From the NCBI GenBank assembly GCA_947623905.1, contig CANQHX010000001.1:1-64000 (forward strand): DNA of 64,000 nucleotides, given 5' to 3'. This document shows, piece after piece, positions 34,738 through 44,241 of this stretch. The notes beneath the pieces were generated by a model. It was not told the origin of the DNA. It searched no databases and was given only the letters and a program-made list of their open reading frames with translations. Source of the stretch: an uncultured Lachnospiraceae bacterium. Lineage in GTDB: Bacteria > Bacillota > Clostridia > Lachnospirales > Lachnospiraceae. The translations under genes were made by a program, and so were the position numbers. Positions within the stretch are counted from its first letter, which is position 1. Every line of letters starts with the position of its first letter.

Positions 34738-36594
34738 ATGGAAAGACAAAAGAAATGCAATAAGCGGGAGATCCTGGCGCTGATCTGTACATCTCTTACG
34801 GCCGGTATCTGTATTTTTTTGTCCAGATGTGTATTCTGGATGATGCGTACATGGAACGGACTGACCATAGAGGAAGTGATCTATCACCTTACCTCCCCTA
34901 TAGAAGGCACTGACAGGGACATTATCAGGAGATTTGTCCTCAATTGTGTGCTGCCCGGCGCGGCAGTGATCGCCGTGGCGGCGGTGGTGCTGGTGATACT
35001 GTGGAAGAAACGCAGGCGGTTTGGCAGGGCGGCAGCCGCTATCTGCGGCGGCACAGCGTGTATCCTGGCAGTCAGTCTGGTATACCTGTGGACCAGCCTG
35101 GATGTTTCCGCTTATATTAAAAATCAGATCACGGATTCCACGTTTATCCAGGACCATTACGTGGACCCGGCGGATGTGGATCTGACGTTTCCGGAGAAAA
35201 AGCGGAACCTGATCTATATTTATCTGGAGTCCATGGAGACGACTTATACAGATACAGAAAATGGCGGCGGCTTCGCGGGAGAAAATTTCATCCCCCGGCT
35301 CACGAAGATCGCCCAGGAAAATGAGGATTTTTCCGGGACGGACAGGGCGCTGGACGGCGGCTCCGCCATGCACAATACCACCTGGACGGTGGCGGCCATG
35401 TTTGCCCAGAGCAGCGGACTTCCCCTGACCCTTCCCCTGTCCAACCACAACGCCATGAATACCCAGGAGGAATTTTTCCCTGATGTGACCGATCTGGGGG
35501 ACATTCTGGAGGACAACGGATACCACAACGTGTTCCTGCTGGGCTCCGACATTGAGTTTGGCGGCAGAAAGCTGCTGTTTACCCAGCACGGGGACTATAC
35601 CATCTATGATTATGTGTATTCCAACGAGACGGGGGAGATCGCCCCGGACTACCATGTGTTCTGGGGATATGAGGATGAGAAGCTGTTTGAACACGCCAGA
35701 AATCATCTGACGGAGCTGGCGGCCGGGCCGGAACCCTTCAACCTGACCATCCTCACGGTGGACACCCACTTTGAGGACGGCTATGTGTGCCGGGACTGCG
35801 GCGATTCCCACGGGGACAACCAGTACGGCAATGTGATCAACTGCTCCGACAACAAGGTGGCCGATTTTGTGGCCTGGGTGCAGCAGCAGCCGTTTTATGA
35901 AAATACTACCATTATCCTTTCTGGGGACCACCCCACTATGGATGTGGATTTCTGCAACGATATCACAGAGGCGTACAACCGCCGTACATACACTGCCGTG
36001 ATCAACAGTCCTGTCAGTCCCGCGGAAGAAAAATACCGGGAATATGCCACCTTTGACATGTTCCCCACCACGCTGGCCGCGCTGGGCGTCACCATTCCCG
36101 GCAACCGTCTGGGGCTGGGCGCGAATCTGTTCTCCACAGAGCAGACCATACTGGAGCAGTACGGCTATGACTATGCCAACGGAGAGCTGGAGAAGCACTC
36201 CTCGTTTATGGATGAACTGACGAAGAATATTGATATCGGCCAGGAGATGGATCAGACGAGAGGAGAATTGTCCGGCAAGGTGCTGGTCCACGCCCCCAAT
36301 GCCCAGACAGGCAATGTGAGCATCCAGCTGTCCATCAACAGCCGCCATTATATTGCGAAGGTGACCTGCGCGGTGTCCACTCTGGAGGACGGCTCGGACA
36401 AAAAGGAGTATGACGCCGGGTGGAACGCGGACCATACATTTATCGCGAATATCAACCCCAGGGATTTCGCGTCCGGCAGCACGGCGTTTGACATTGAGAT
36501 CTATGCCGCGGACGATAAGGGAGAGCTTCTGCCGGTAGCGCAGATCGAGGATCTTTCCCTGGAGGATCTGCCCTACAGCTGCGCGGTAGAGTGA
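34738..36594 (+). CDS. OpgB/LtaS-like phosphoglycerol transferase (alkaline-phosphatase fold)
   Basis: 618 residues. Three N-terminal membrane helices (about 15-38, 65-90, 98-118), then an extracytoplasmic sulfatase-like domain. Features: LIYIYLESMETTY (metal-binding Glu), the active-site Thr segment HNTTWTVAAMFAQSSGLPL (T214/T215), TVDTHFEDGY and LSGDHPTMD. A C-terminal beta-rich region of ~120 residues follows. The W-T-V-A-x-M segment is closest to OpgB/MdoB, which moves phosphoglycerol from phosphatidylglycerol to glycans. Here it likely decorates a wall or membrane glycan. A second, distinct member lies at 49637. Confidence 0.88.
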   Translation: MERQKKCNKREILALICTSLTAGICIFLSRCVFWMMRTWNGLTIEEVIYHLTSPIEGTDRDIIRRFVLNCVLPGAAVIAVAAVVLVILWKKRRRFGRAAAAICGGTACILAVSLVYLWTSLDVSAYIKNQITDSTFIQDHYVDPADVDLTFPEKKRNLIYIYLESMETTYTDTENGGGFAGENFIPRLTKIAQENEDFSGTDRALDGGSAMHNTTWTVAAMFAQSSGLPLTLPLSNHNAMNTQEEFFPDVTDLGDILEDNGYHNVFLLGSDIEFGGRKLLFTQHGDYTIYDYVYSNETGEIAPDYHVFWGYEDEKLFEHARNHLTELAAGPEPFNLTILTVDTHFEDGYVCRDCGDSHGDNQYGNVINCSDNKVADFVAWVQQQPFYENTTIILSGDHPTMDVDFCNDITEAYNRRTYTAVINSPVSPAEEKYREYATFDMFPTTLAALGVTIPGNRLGLGANLFSTEQTILEQYGYDYANGELEKHSSFMDELTKNIDIGQEMDQTRGELSGKVLVHAPNAQTGNVSIQLSINSRHYIAKVTCAVSTLEDGSDKKEYDAGWNADHTFIANINPRDFASGSTAFDIEIYAADDKGELLPVAQIEDLSLEDLPYSCAVE

Positions 36595-36648
36595 CAGGAA
36601 AGCGCCGGATCGGATTTTCAGCGGCAGGAAGGTGTTGGATACAATTAA

Positions 36649-37602
36649 ATGGATAAGATTGCTGTATTGATCCCCTGTTATAATGAAAGTGCCAGCATCG
36701 GTAAGGTAGTGAGGGATTTCAGACGGGAGCTGCCGGAGGCAGTCATATATGTATATGACAACAATTCTTCTGACGGCACCGACCGGATCGCCCGAGAAGC
36801 CGGGGCTGTGGTGCGCTATGAACACCAGCAGGGCAAGGGAAATGTGATCCGCCGCATGTTCGGAGAGATCGACGCGGAATGTTACATCATGGTGGACGGC
36901 GACGATACCTACCCGGCGGAAAATGCCCGGGAGATGTGCAGCCTGGTGCTGGAGAAAAAAGTGGACATGGTAGTGGGGGACAGGCTTTCCTCCACCTACT
37001 TTGCGGAAAACAAGCGCCCTTTCCACAATTTTGGAAATACTGTTGTCCGGGCTGCCATCAATTTTATGTTCCGGAGCGATATCCGGGACATTATGACCGG
37101 CTGCCGGGCGTTCAGCTATCGGTTCGTAAAGACCTTTCCCGTGCTGTCCAGAGGGTTTGAGATCGAAACAGAGATGAGCATTCACGCCATTGACAAAAAT
37201 ATGTATCTGGAAAATGTGGTCATCGACTACCGGGACCGGCAGGAGGGCAGCCAGTCCAAGCTGAATACGTATTCCGACGGCAGGAAGGTGCTGCTGACGA
37301 TCTTCCGGCTGTTCCGTATCTACCGGCCCTTCCGGTTTTTCGGGATAGTGGCGCTGCTGCTGGCAATTCTCGCCACTGTTTTCTTTGTGCCGGTGCTGGT
37401 CACTTACTGGCAGACGGGGCTGGTGCCCAATTTCCCTACCCTCATCGTGTGCGGATTCGTGTATTTGGCCGCGATAGAGTCTCTGTTTTCCGGCCTGATC
37501 CTTCAGACCATCTACCAGAAAAACCGGCAGGATTTTGAGATGGAACTGTACCGGGTCACCGGTGAGGAGGCAAAACAGAAAGCAAAGGAAGCTTCAGAGT
37601 AA
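36649..37602 (+). CDS. GT2 membrane glycosyltransferase (polyprenyl-phosphate type)
   Basis: 317 residues. GT-A domain: VLIPCYNESASIGKVV, VYDNNSSDGTDRI, QGKGNVIRRMF, DxD in VDGDDTYPAE, and GCRAFSYRFVKTFP...GFEIETEMSIHA. Two C-terminal membrane segments (about 225-250 and 262-290). Similar proteins make polyprenyl-linked sugars for glycan side groups. It lies 54 bases after the phosphoglycerol-transferase-like gene, and both may act on the same polymer. Confidence 0.88.
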   Translation: MDKIAVLIPCYNESASIGKVVRDFRRELPEAVIYVYDNNSSDGTDRIAREAGAVVRYEHQQGKGNVIRRMFGEIDAECYIMVDGDDTYPAENAREMCSLVLEKKVDMVVGDRLSSTYFAENKRPFHNFGNTVVRAAINFMFRSDIRDIMTGCRAFSYRFVKTFPVLSRGFEIETEMSIHAIDKNMYLENVVIDYRDRQEGSQSKLNTYSDGRKVLLTIFRLFRIYRPFRFFGIVALLLAILATVFFVPVLVTYWQTGLVPNFPTLIVCGFVYLAAIESLFSGLILQTIYQKNRQDFEMELYRVTGEEAKQKAKEASE

Positions 37603-37621
37603 ATACAGAAAGATACTTGTG

Positions 37622-37650
37622 TTGAATTTTACGGCATTGTATGGTAAAAT
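37622..37650 (+). promoter_or_regulatory. Candidate promoter of the rml genes
   Basis: TTGAAT (37622-37627), 17 bases and TAAAAT (37645-37650), 72 bases before rmlA. Confidence 0.5.
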
Positions 37651-37721
37651 TTTCTGCAGAGTATTTTTGGCAACAGGACAACAAGCCATTATTGAGAGCA
37701 TATATTGAAAGGAGTTTTTCC

Positions 37722-38600
37722 ATGAAAGGAATCATTCTTGCCGGGGGCTCCGGCACAAGGCTGTATCCGCTGACGATGGTCACATCCAAGCAGCTGCTGC
37801 CCATCTACGACAAGCCGATGATCTATTACCCTCTGTCCACCCTTATGCTGGCGGGGATCCGGGATATCCTCATTATCTCCACCCCTCAGGATCTGCCCAA
37901 TTTCAGACGGCTGCTGGGGGACGGCAGCCACTACGGCATCCATTTAAGCTACGCCGAGCAGCCTTCGCCTGACGGGCTGGCCCAGGCATTTATCATCGGC
38001 GAGGAATTTATTGCCGGCGACGCCTGCGCCATGGTGCTGGGAGACAATATCTTTTACGGCAGCGGACTGAAGAAGCATCTGCGGGACGCGGCGTCCAGAG
38101 AGAATGGCGCCACTGTGTTCGGCTACTATGTGGAGGATCCGGAGCGGTTCGGCATCGTGGAATTTGACGAGAACGGCAAGGCTGTCTCCATCGAGGAAAA
38201 GCCCGCCCATCCCAAGTCCAACTACTGTGTCACGGGACTGTATTTCTATGACAACAGAGTGTGCGAGTTCGCGAAGCAGGTGAAGCCTTCTGACAGAGGC
38301 GAGCTGGAGATCACGGATCTCAACCGCATGTATCTGGAGGACGGCAGTCTCAACGTGGTGACGCTGGGCAGAGGTTACGCGTGGCTGGATACCGGCACAG
38401 TGGATTCTCTTTCGGAAGCCACTGAGTTTGTGCGGGTCATCGAAGGCCGCCAGGGCATCAAGATCTCGGCGGTGGAGGAGATCGCCTACAAGAACGGCTG
38501 GATCGACAAGGAACAGCTGCTGGAGTCCGCAAAGCTCTACGGCAAATCTCCTTACGGACAGCATCTGCAGAAAGTAGCCGACGGCAAGTATAAATATTGA
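37722..38600 (+). CDS. rmlA: Glucose-1-phosphate thymidylyltransferase
   Basis: ATG 37722 with AAAGGAG (37708-37714); 292 residues. [44 protein letters not shown] and WLDTGT are the RmlA/RfbA motifs. It makes dTDP-glucose, step one of dTDP-L-rhamnose synthesis. Feedback inhibition by dTDP-rhamnose is usual in the family. Starts the tight cluster rmlA-C-B-D. Confidence 0.96.
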   Translation: MKGIILAGGSGTRLYPLTMVTSKQLLPIYDKPMIYYPLSTLMLAGIRDILIISTPQDLPNFRRLLGDGSHYGIHLSYAEQPSPDGLAQAFIIGEEFIAGDACAMVLGDNIFYGSGLKKHLRDAASRENGATVFGYYVEDPERFGIVEFDENGKAVSIEEKPAHPKSNYCVTGLYFYDNRVCEFAKQVKPSDRGELEITDLNRMYLEDGSLNVVTLGRGYAWLDTGTVDSLSEATEFVRVIEGRQGIKISAVEEIAYKNGWIDKEQLLESAKLYGKSPYGQHLQKVADGKYKY

Positions 38601-38620
38601 TGGATGGAAGGAACGATACC

Positions 38621-39172
38621 ATGAACGTGATCGAGACAGAAGTAAAAGATGTATACATCATTGAGCCTCAGGTGTTCGGGGACAACCGGGGCTGGTTTAT
38701 GGAGAGCTGGTCTCAAAAGAAGATGGAGGACGCCGGCCTGCACTATGAATTTGTGCAGGACAATCACTCCTATTCGTCCCAGAAGGGCGTGCTGCGGGGC
38801 CTTCATTTCCAGAAGGGAGCGGATGCACAGGCCAAGCTGGTGCGCTGCGTGCGTGGCGCCGTGCTGGACGTGGCGGTGGATATGCGCAAAGGCTCCCCTA
38901 CATATAAGAAATGGGTGTCTGTGGAGCTTTCCGCGGAGAATAACCGGCAGTTCCTCATTCCCAGGGGCTGTCTCCACGGGTTTGTGACCCTGACGGACGA
39001 TGTGGAGTTTTTGTACAAGGCGGACAATTTCTACGCGCCTGCGTCGGACCGGAACATCCGGTGGAACGATCCGGAGATCGGCGTGGACTGGGGGATCGAA
39101 AACCCTATCCTGTCGGAAAAGGACGCAAAAGCGCCGTTCTTAAAGGACAGCGACATTGATTTTGTATACTAA
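38621..39172 (+). CDS. rmlC: dTDP-4-dehydrorhamnose 3,5-epimerase
   Basis: ATG 38621 with GGAAGGA upstream, 20 bases after rmlA; 183 residues. Cupin fold with QDNHSYSSQKGVLRGLHFQ (catalytic His), VRCVRGAVLDVAVDMRKGSPTY, PRGCLHGFVTL and the Tyr-containing DNFYAP. Third enzyme of the dTDP-L-rhamnose pathway. Confidence 0.95.
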   Translation: MNVIETEVKDVYIIEPQVFGDNRGWFMESWSQKKMEDAGLHYEFVQDNHSYSSQKGVLRGLHFQKGADAQAKLVRCVRGAVLDVAVDMRKGSPTYKKWVSVELSAENNRQFLIPRGCLHGFVTLTDDVEFLYKADNFYAPASDRNIRWNDPEIGVDWGIENPILSEKDAKAPFLKDSDIDFVY

Positions 39173-39196
39173 AATGAAAGAGCAGAGGAGAAGATT

Positions 39197-40216
39197 ATGA
39201 ATATCATCGTGACCGGCGGCGCCGGCTTTATCGGCAGCAATTTCGTATTCCACATGCTGGACAAATATCCCGACTACCGGATCATCTGTCTGGATAAACT
39301 GACCTACGCGGGCAACATGTCTACCCTGGCGCCTGTCATGGACAATCCCAATTTCCGCTTTGTGAAGGCGGATATCTGCGACAGGGAGGCAGTAAATAAA
39401 CTGTTTGAGGAGGAGCATCCCGACATTGTGGTAAACTTTGCCGCGGAGTCCCATGTGGACCGTTCCATCGAGGACCCGGGCATTTTCCTCCAGACCAATA
39501 TCATCGGCACGGCCACCCTCATGGACGCCTGCCGCAAGTACGGCATCACAAGGTATCATCAGGTATCCACCGACGAGGTGTACGGAGATCTGCCTCTGGA
39601 CCGGCCTGACCTGTTCTTTACGGAGGAGACGCCGATCCATACCAGTTCTCCCTACAGCAGCTCCAAGGCCGGGGCCGACCTGCTGGTGCTGGCATACCAC
39701 CGCACCTACGGCCTGCCTGTGACCATCAGCCGCTGCTCCAACAACTATGGGCCGTATCATTTCCCGGAGAAGCTGATCCCTCTCATGATCGCCAACGCCC
39801 TCAATGACAAGCCTCTGCCCGTGTACGGCAAGGGCGAGAATGTCCGGGACTGGCTGTACGTGGAGGACCACTGCAAGGCCATCGATCTGATCATCCACAA
39901 GGGCAGGGTCGGGGAAGTATACAACATCGGCGGCCACAATGAGATGCGCAATATCGACATCGTAAAGCTCATCTGCAAAGAACTGGGCAAGCCGGAGAGC
40001 CTGATCACCTATGTGACGGATCGGAAGGGACACGACATGCGCTACGCCATCGATCCCGCCAAGATCCACAGGGAGCTGGGCTGGCTGCCGGAGACTATGT
40101 TTAAGGACGGCATCAAAAAGACCATCCAGTGGTATCTGGACCATCGTGACTGGTGGGAGGATATCATCAGCGGCGAATATCAGAATTACTATGAAAAAAT
40201 GTATGGCAACCGGTGA
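39197..40216 (+). CDS. rmlB: dTDP-glucose 4,6-dehydratase
   Basis: 339 residues, with GAGGAG before the ATG. TGGAGFIGSNFVFHML, AAESHVDRSIEDP, STDEVYGDL, Tyr/Lys in YSSSKAGADLLV, and RCSNNYGPYHFPEKLIPL are the RmlB signature. Second pathway enzyme, NAD-dependent. Confidence 0.96.
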   Translation: MNIIVTGGAGFIGSNFVFHMLDKYPDYRIICLDKLTYAGNMSTLAPVMDNPNFRFVKADICDREAVNKLFEEEHPDIVVNFAAESHVDRSIEDPGIFLQTNIIGTATLMDACRKYGITRYHQVSTDEVYGDLPLDRPDLFFTEETPIHTSSPYSSSKAGADLLVLAYHRTYGLPVTISRCSNNYGPYHFPEKLIPLMIANALNDKPLPVYGKGENVRDWLYVEDHCKAIDLIIHKGRVGEVYNIGGHNEMRNIDIVKLICKELGKPESLITYVTDRKGHDMRYAIDPAKIHRELGWLPETMFKDGIKKTIQWYLDHRDWWEDIISGEYQNYYEKMYGNR

Positions 40217-40227
40217 GGTAGATAGAA

Positions 40228-41094
40228 ATGAAAGTATTGGTGACAGGTGTTAAGGGCCAGCTTGGCTATGATGTGATGAAGGAGCTGGCAAAGCGTGATA
40301 TCCCCGCGGTGGGAGCGGATATTGAAGAATTTGACATTACCGATATGGAGCAGACCCGGAAGTTTATCACGGAAAGCGGCGCCGACGCGGTGATCCACTG
40401 TTCCGCCTATACCGCCGTGGACGCGGCGGAGGATAATCTGGAGCTGTGCAGAAGGGTCAACGGGGAAGGCCCGGGCAACATCGCCCTGGTATGTAAGGAG
40501 ATCGGCGCGAAGATGCTGTATATCAGCACCGACTATGTTTTTCCCGGCAGGGGAGAGCTGTTCTATGAGCCCGATGATCCTACAGGCCCCGCGGGAGCTT
40601 ACGGCATGACCAAGCTCCAGGGGGAGGAGGCCGTGAAGGCTGTTCTGGACAATTATTTTATCGTCCGCATTTCATGGGTGTTCGGCTTAAACGGCAAAAA
40701 CTTTGTCCGCACCATGCTCCGTCTGGGGGAGACCCATGACAAGCTGACCGTAGTGTGCGACCAGATCGGTTCCCCTACCTATACGGCGGATCTTGCTCCG
40801 CTGCTTGTGGACATGATCGGCACGGAAAAATACGGGGTCTACCATGCTACCAATGAGGGGATCTGCTCCTGGGCGGAATTTGCCGAGGAGATCTTCCGCC
40901 AGGCGGGCATGGAAGTAAAAGTGGTTCCCGTGACGACGGAAGAGTATGGCGCAAAGGCGCCCCGTCCCAAAAACTCCCGCATGTCCAAGGAAAAGCTGCT
41001 GGAGGCAGGCTTTTACAAGCTGCCCAGCTGGCAGGACGCATTGTCCAGATATCTGCGGGAGCTTTCGGAAGCTTCTGCTGAAGCGAAGGACTGA
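40228..41094 (+). CDS. rmlD: dTDP-4-dehydrorhamnose reductase
   Basis: 288 residues. TGVKGQLGYDVMKEL, VIHCSAYTAVDAAE, STDYVFPG, Tyr/Lys in YGMTKLQGEEAV and RISWVFG. Final step, yielding dTDP-L-rhamnose. Eleven bases after rmlB; ddl follows after 47 bases. Confidence 0.95.
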   Translation: MKVLVTGVKGQLGYDVMKELAKRDIPAVGADIEEFDITDMEQTRKFITESGADAVIHCSAYTAVDAAEDNLELCRRVNGEGPGNIALVCKEIGAKMLYISTDYVFPGRGELFYEPDDPTGPAGAYGMTKLQGEEAVKAVLDNYFIVRISWVFGLNGKNFVRTMLRLGETHDKLTVVCDQIGSPTYTADLAPLLVDMIGTEKYGVYHATNEGICSWAEFAEEIFRQAGMEVKVVPVTTEEYGAKAPRPKNSRMSKEKLLEAGFYKLPSWQDALSRYLRELSEASAEAKD

Positions 41095-41141
41095 AAGCGG
41101 GATTCCTGCGCGGCAAAACGGTTATGATACGGAGCGTAACT

Positions 41142-42182
41142 ATGAAACAGAAATTATTGATCCTATGCGGCGGACAGTCCAGCGAGCACAGTATTTCCAG
41201 GATGTCCTGCACGTCTATCTTAAAAAATATCGACAGGGAAAAGTATGACATTACCGTGGCGGGCATTGACCGTAACGGGGCATGGTACCTGCTGGATGAA
41301 AAACAGGAGGACCTGTCAAAGAGTACATGGCTGAAGGACAGCAGGAGGCTCACCGCCATTTTTGACCTGCTGAAAGGGCAGGATGTGGTGTTCCCTGTCA
41401 TGCACGGCCTCTATGGGGAGGACGGCACCGTTCAGGGCCTTCTGGAACTGGCGGGCGTTCCCTATGTGGGCTGCCGGGTGCTGGGCTCCAGCGTATGCAT
41501 GGACAAGATCTTTGGGAAAAAGATCCTTGACCGGGCGGGCGTTCCCCAGGTAAAGTCCGTTTACGTGAAAAAGCGGTATGACGGCAATGTGGTGGCAGTG
41601 ACGGAAGATATGGAGGAACGGACCGATGTGGAAGGATACATCGCGGACACACTGGGCCTGCCCTGCTTTATCAAGGCCAGCCGTTCCGGTTCCAGCGTGG
41701 GCTGCTACCGCTGTGAGAAGCGGGAGGATATCCTGCCCACTATTGAGAAGGCGGCGCAGTATGACAGCCATATCGTAGTGGAAGAATGCATTGACTGCAT
41801 TGAGCTGGAGACGGCCGTGCTGGGCAATGACGATGTGATCGTTTCCCGGGTGGGGCAGATCATGCCCCACGGTGAGTTTTATACATTCGAGTCAAAATAT
41901 GAGGATGAGGAGAGCAAGACGTGTATCCCCGCCATGGTGGACGAAGCTGTCCAGGAGCAGATCCGGAAATATGCCGTAAAGGCTTTTAAAGCCGTGGACG
42001 GCCACGGCTTTGCCCGGGTGGATTTCTTCCTGGACAAAAAGACCGGCAGGATCTATCTCAATGAGATCAATACCATTCCCGGCTTTACCAATATTTCCAT
42101 GTATCCTCAGCTGATGGATGACTTCGGCATACCATACAGCCGGCTGATCGACCGGCTGATCGAGCTGGCACTGGAGGTTTGA
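41142..42182 (+). CDS. ddl: D-alanine--D-alanine ligase
   Basis: Start ATG 41142; 346 residues. ATP-grasp fold: LCGGQSSEHSISRMS, FPVMHGLYGEDGTVQG, KASRSGSSVGCYRC and NEINTIPGFTNISMYPQL. The omega-loop segment FESKYEDEES keeps Tyr after the Lys, the form associated with D-Ala-D-Ala rather than D-Ala-D-Lac synthesis. It is likely co-transcribed with rmlABCD and ended by the palindromic terminator that follows. Confidence 0.93.
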   Translation: MKQKLLILCGGQSSEHSISRMSCTSILKNIDREKYDITVAGIDRNGAWYLLDEKQEDLSKSTWLKDSRRLTAIFDLLKGQDVVFPVMHGLYGEDGTVQGLLELAGVPYVGCRVLGSSVCMDKIFGKKILDRAGVPQVKSVYVKKRYDGNVVAVTEDMEERTDVEGYIADTLGLPCFIKASRSGSSVGCYRCEKREDILPTIEKAAQYDSHIVVEECIDCIELETAVLGNDDVIVSRVGQIMPHGEFYTFESKYEDEESKTCIPAMVDEAVQEQIRKYAVKAFKAVDGHGFARVDFFLDKKTGRIYLNEINTIPGFTNISMYPQLMDDFGIPYSRLIDRLIELALEV

Positions 42183-42185
42183 CAG

Positions 42186-42219
42186 AAGATCCGGCGTCCC
42201 GTACGGGACGCCGGATCTT
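42186..42219. terminator. Bidirectional palindromic terminator between ddl and the DUF885 gene
   Basis: A 34-base perfect palindrome (15-base arms, GTAC centre), AAGATCCGGCGTCCC and its complement, between convergent genes. The last bases of the minus-strand gene sit in the stem. Confidence 0.85.
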
Positions 42220-44089
42220 ATTGATTCACGCCCAGTGCCTCCCGCACCACGGCAAAGGGGGCGTCTCCCACATCCAGAAAGGCTTTGTGAAATGCCGTTT
42301 CCGTATAGTCTGCTCCCATCTTTTCCATGAAAGCTTCTTTGATATCCATGATCTCCAGATAGCCGCCGAAATAGCAGAGATAGTTGGCGGGCGCGGCACA
42401 GATATAGGCGTACACCTGCTCGGCGCTGTTGTCGTCTTCCATTCCGCAGCTTTTCAGAAAATCTTTCACATCCTGTATATCCCACCCGTAATAGTGAATG
42501 CCCATGTCCAGTATGGAGCTGATCTCCAGGGAAAGCCGGTTCCCCGCGGCGTAAAGCTCCGCCAGCCGCGGCTCTGTGTCCAGAAAGGAGTAGGAATACA
42601 ATTCACTGTAGGTGGCCCATCCCTCGCTGTATCCTATGTGGCTGAAGGTGGCCCGCAAAAGAGGCAGGTTGAGAGCGCTGCAGTAGGCATTCTGGTACAG
42701 ATGACCGGGAAAGCCTTCGTGGGCAAGGGTAGTGTACAGAGACATATCCGAGGTCATCTTGCTCTTGTTGAGATAGATGGTATGCCGGTCCGTGGTGTCT
42801 ATGGGAGGGATCAGATAGAAGGCGGGACTTGTGGCGTCCTCCAGTCCTTCGTCCACGTATTCCAGTTTGCAGGCTACCGGATCCTCCAGCGGGGGAAACT
42901 GCTTTTTGATGGATCTTGACAGCTGCTTCAGCAGGCCCTCCGGCAGGGATGTGTCTTCCCCTGAGGCGGGCGCGGCATTTGTCTCAGCCGGCGTGTTGTT
43001 CCCGGTGAGGAGCCGGCGGTCGGCTTTCAGTGCTGAAGTGAGCCGGGCGTACAGCTGGTCCGGTTCCCAGTGGATCCCCGCCCTGGACTTGAGCAGCCAC
43101 TGGTAATATTCTTTTCCGCCGGACCGCCGGCACAGTCCTGTGGGGGCGTCTGCGGCCCAGGGCAGCAGGGCTTCCAGATCGTCCGCGAGTTTTTTGTAAG
43201 CCGGGGCGACGGTATCTGTGAGAATGGATCGATTCTGTTCTGCGGCATCCCGGATCTCTTCCGGCGTCAGTACCTCCTTCAGCGCCGCCAGCCTTGTGTC
43301 CATGGTGGTGGCCAGAAAGTGGGGCGTCCGGGCGGTCCGGGACAGCGCTTCCTGAAGCTGCCTGCACTGTTTTACCGTCTGGGAAAGGGCGTCCCTGTCC
43401 GGCATGCAGCCGGCCATGGCTTTGTTCTCGTAGAATGCGGCCAGCTGTTCAAAATAGCCGGGCAGCTCTCTCAGAAGAGCCAGGTAAGTGTCCACATCCT
43501 TTTTATCCGCAAAATGATATTCGGCCAGAAGGACGGGAAGCTGGCACTGGTAGCCGGAATAGGGATTGAGAATATCGGAAAACCATATGAAATTTTCGCT
43601 CTGGCTTTCCGCTTCCAGGGCGGCGGCGGTCACCTTCCAGGTAAGCTGCTGTCCGGCGTCCAGCTGATCGGTGTCAAAGGTTTTCAGCTGTTCCAGCACA
43701 AGCCCCGCCTGCCGGGCGCTTTCTTTCATGGCGTCCGCTGAATAGGTTCCGAGGGACACCGTTTCTTCCTCCTGCTCCAGTCCGTACCGGGCCGGATCCG
43801 CCAGGGTATAGTGGAGGGACAGGGTGTTGCCCGACAGCCTTGCCCTTGCCAGCCACTCTGTGAACGCGTCAAAATCATCGGTGAGCGTTTCATCAGATGC
43901 CGGATCGTCCGTCCGTTCTTTTTGGGACAGCTCCCCCCGGGCGGGGGCGTCCGGAGAAAGGCCGGGAGCCGTGCTTTGCCGGGAGGCGCAGCCTGTGAGG
44001 ATCAGCCCTGCGCACAGCAGCCACAGCAGGCAGGTCCGGTACAGCTTTCCCGGAAGGTTCGTAAGGAAAATAGTGGGATGCTTCTTCAT
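42218..44089 (-). CDS. DUF885 putative metallopeptidase lipoprotein
   Basis: 623 residues from ATG 44089; the frame is open further upstream and no clear binding site decides the start. A lipoprotein signal (KKHPTIF...LLWLLCAGLILTGC) puts it on the outer face of the membrane. The DUF885 core has the HEGFPGHLYQ motif (HE-x-x-PGH) and a downstream SEGWATYSELYSY (glutamate ligand), consistent with a zinc peptidase. Substrate unknown. Confidence 0.85.
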   Translation of the reverse strand: MKKHPTIFLTNLPGKLYRTCLLWLLCAGLILTGCASRQSTAPGLSPDAPARGELSQKERTDDPASDETLTDDFDAFTEWLARARLSGNTLSLHYTLADPARYGLEQEEETVSLGTYSADAMKESARQAGLVLEQLKTFDTDQLDAGQQLTWKVTAAALEAESQSENFIWFSDILNPYSGYQCQLPVLLAEYHFADKKDVDTYLALLRELPGYFEQLAAFYENKAMAGCMPDRDALSQTVKQCRQLQEALSRTARTPHFLATTMDTRLAALKEVLTPEEIRDAAEQNRSILTDTVAPAYKKLADDLEALLPWAADAPTGLCRRSGGKEYYQWLLKSRAGIHWEPDQLYARLTSALKADRRLLTGNNTPAETNAAPASGEDTSLPEGLLKQLSRSIKKQFPPLEDPVACKLEYVDEGLEDATSPAFYLIPPIDTTDRHTIYLNKSKMTSDMSLYTTLAHEGFPGHLYQNAYCSALNLPLLRATFSHIGYSEGWATYSELYSYSFLDTEPRLAELYAAGNRLSLEISSILDMGIHYYGWDIQDVKDFLKSCGMEDDNSAEQVYAYICAAPANYLCYFGGYLEIMDIKEAFMEKMGADYTETAFHKAFLDVGDAPFAVVREALGVNQ

Positions 44090-44142
44090 GTTGTACTGTA
44101 TGCCGAAAAAAAGAAAACATACCATAAAAAAACGGCAGACGC

Positions 44143-44171
44143 TTGAATACCGGAGCCAAAAATGGTACACT
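44143..44171 (+). promoter_or_regulatory. Candidate promoter of the DUF4364-pucR-hydratase operon
   Basis: TTGAAT (44143-44148), 17 bases and TACACT (44166-44171), about 70 bases before the GTG start. Confidence 0.4.
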
Positions 44172-44241
44172 TAAATAGATTGTGATATGCGCAGGCAGAT
44201 CAGAAAGGCGCGGAGACCACGTGCTGAAAGGAGGAATTGCT

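Noticed and set aside
34687-37185. Very long antisense frame (832 codons) opposite the phosphoglycerol-transferase-like and GT2 genes
   Set aside because: Its translation is low-complexity His/Gly/Val/Arg without domains. Long antisense frames are expected in GC-rich codon usage, and the forward genes have clear motifs. The same applies to 20976-22745, 54867-56708, 58660-59910 and 7325-8542 on the minus strand.
41142-42182. D-Ala-D-Lac ligase (intrinsic vancomycin resistance)
   Set aside because: The omega-loop keeps Lys-Tyr (SKYED), the form linked to D-Ala-D-Ala synthesis, and no vanH or vanX is present.
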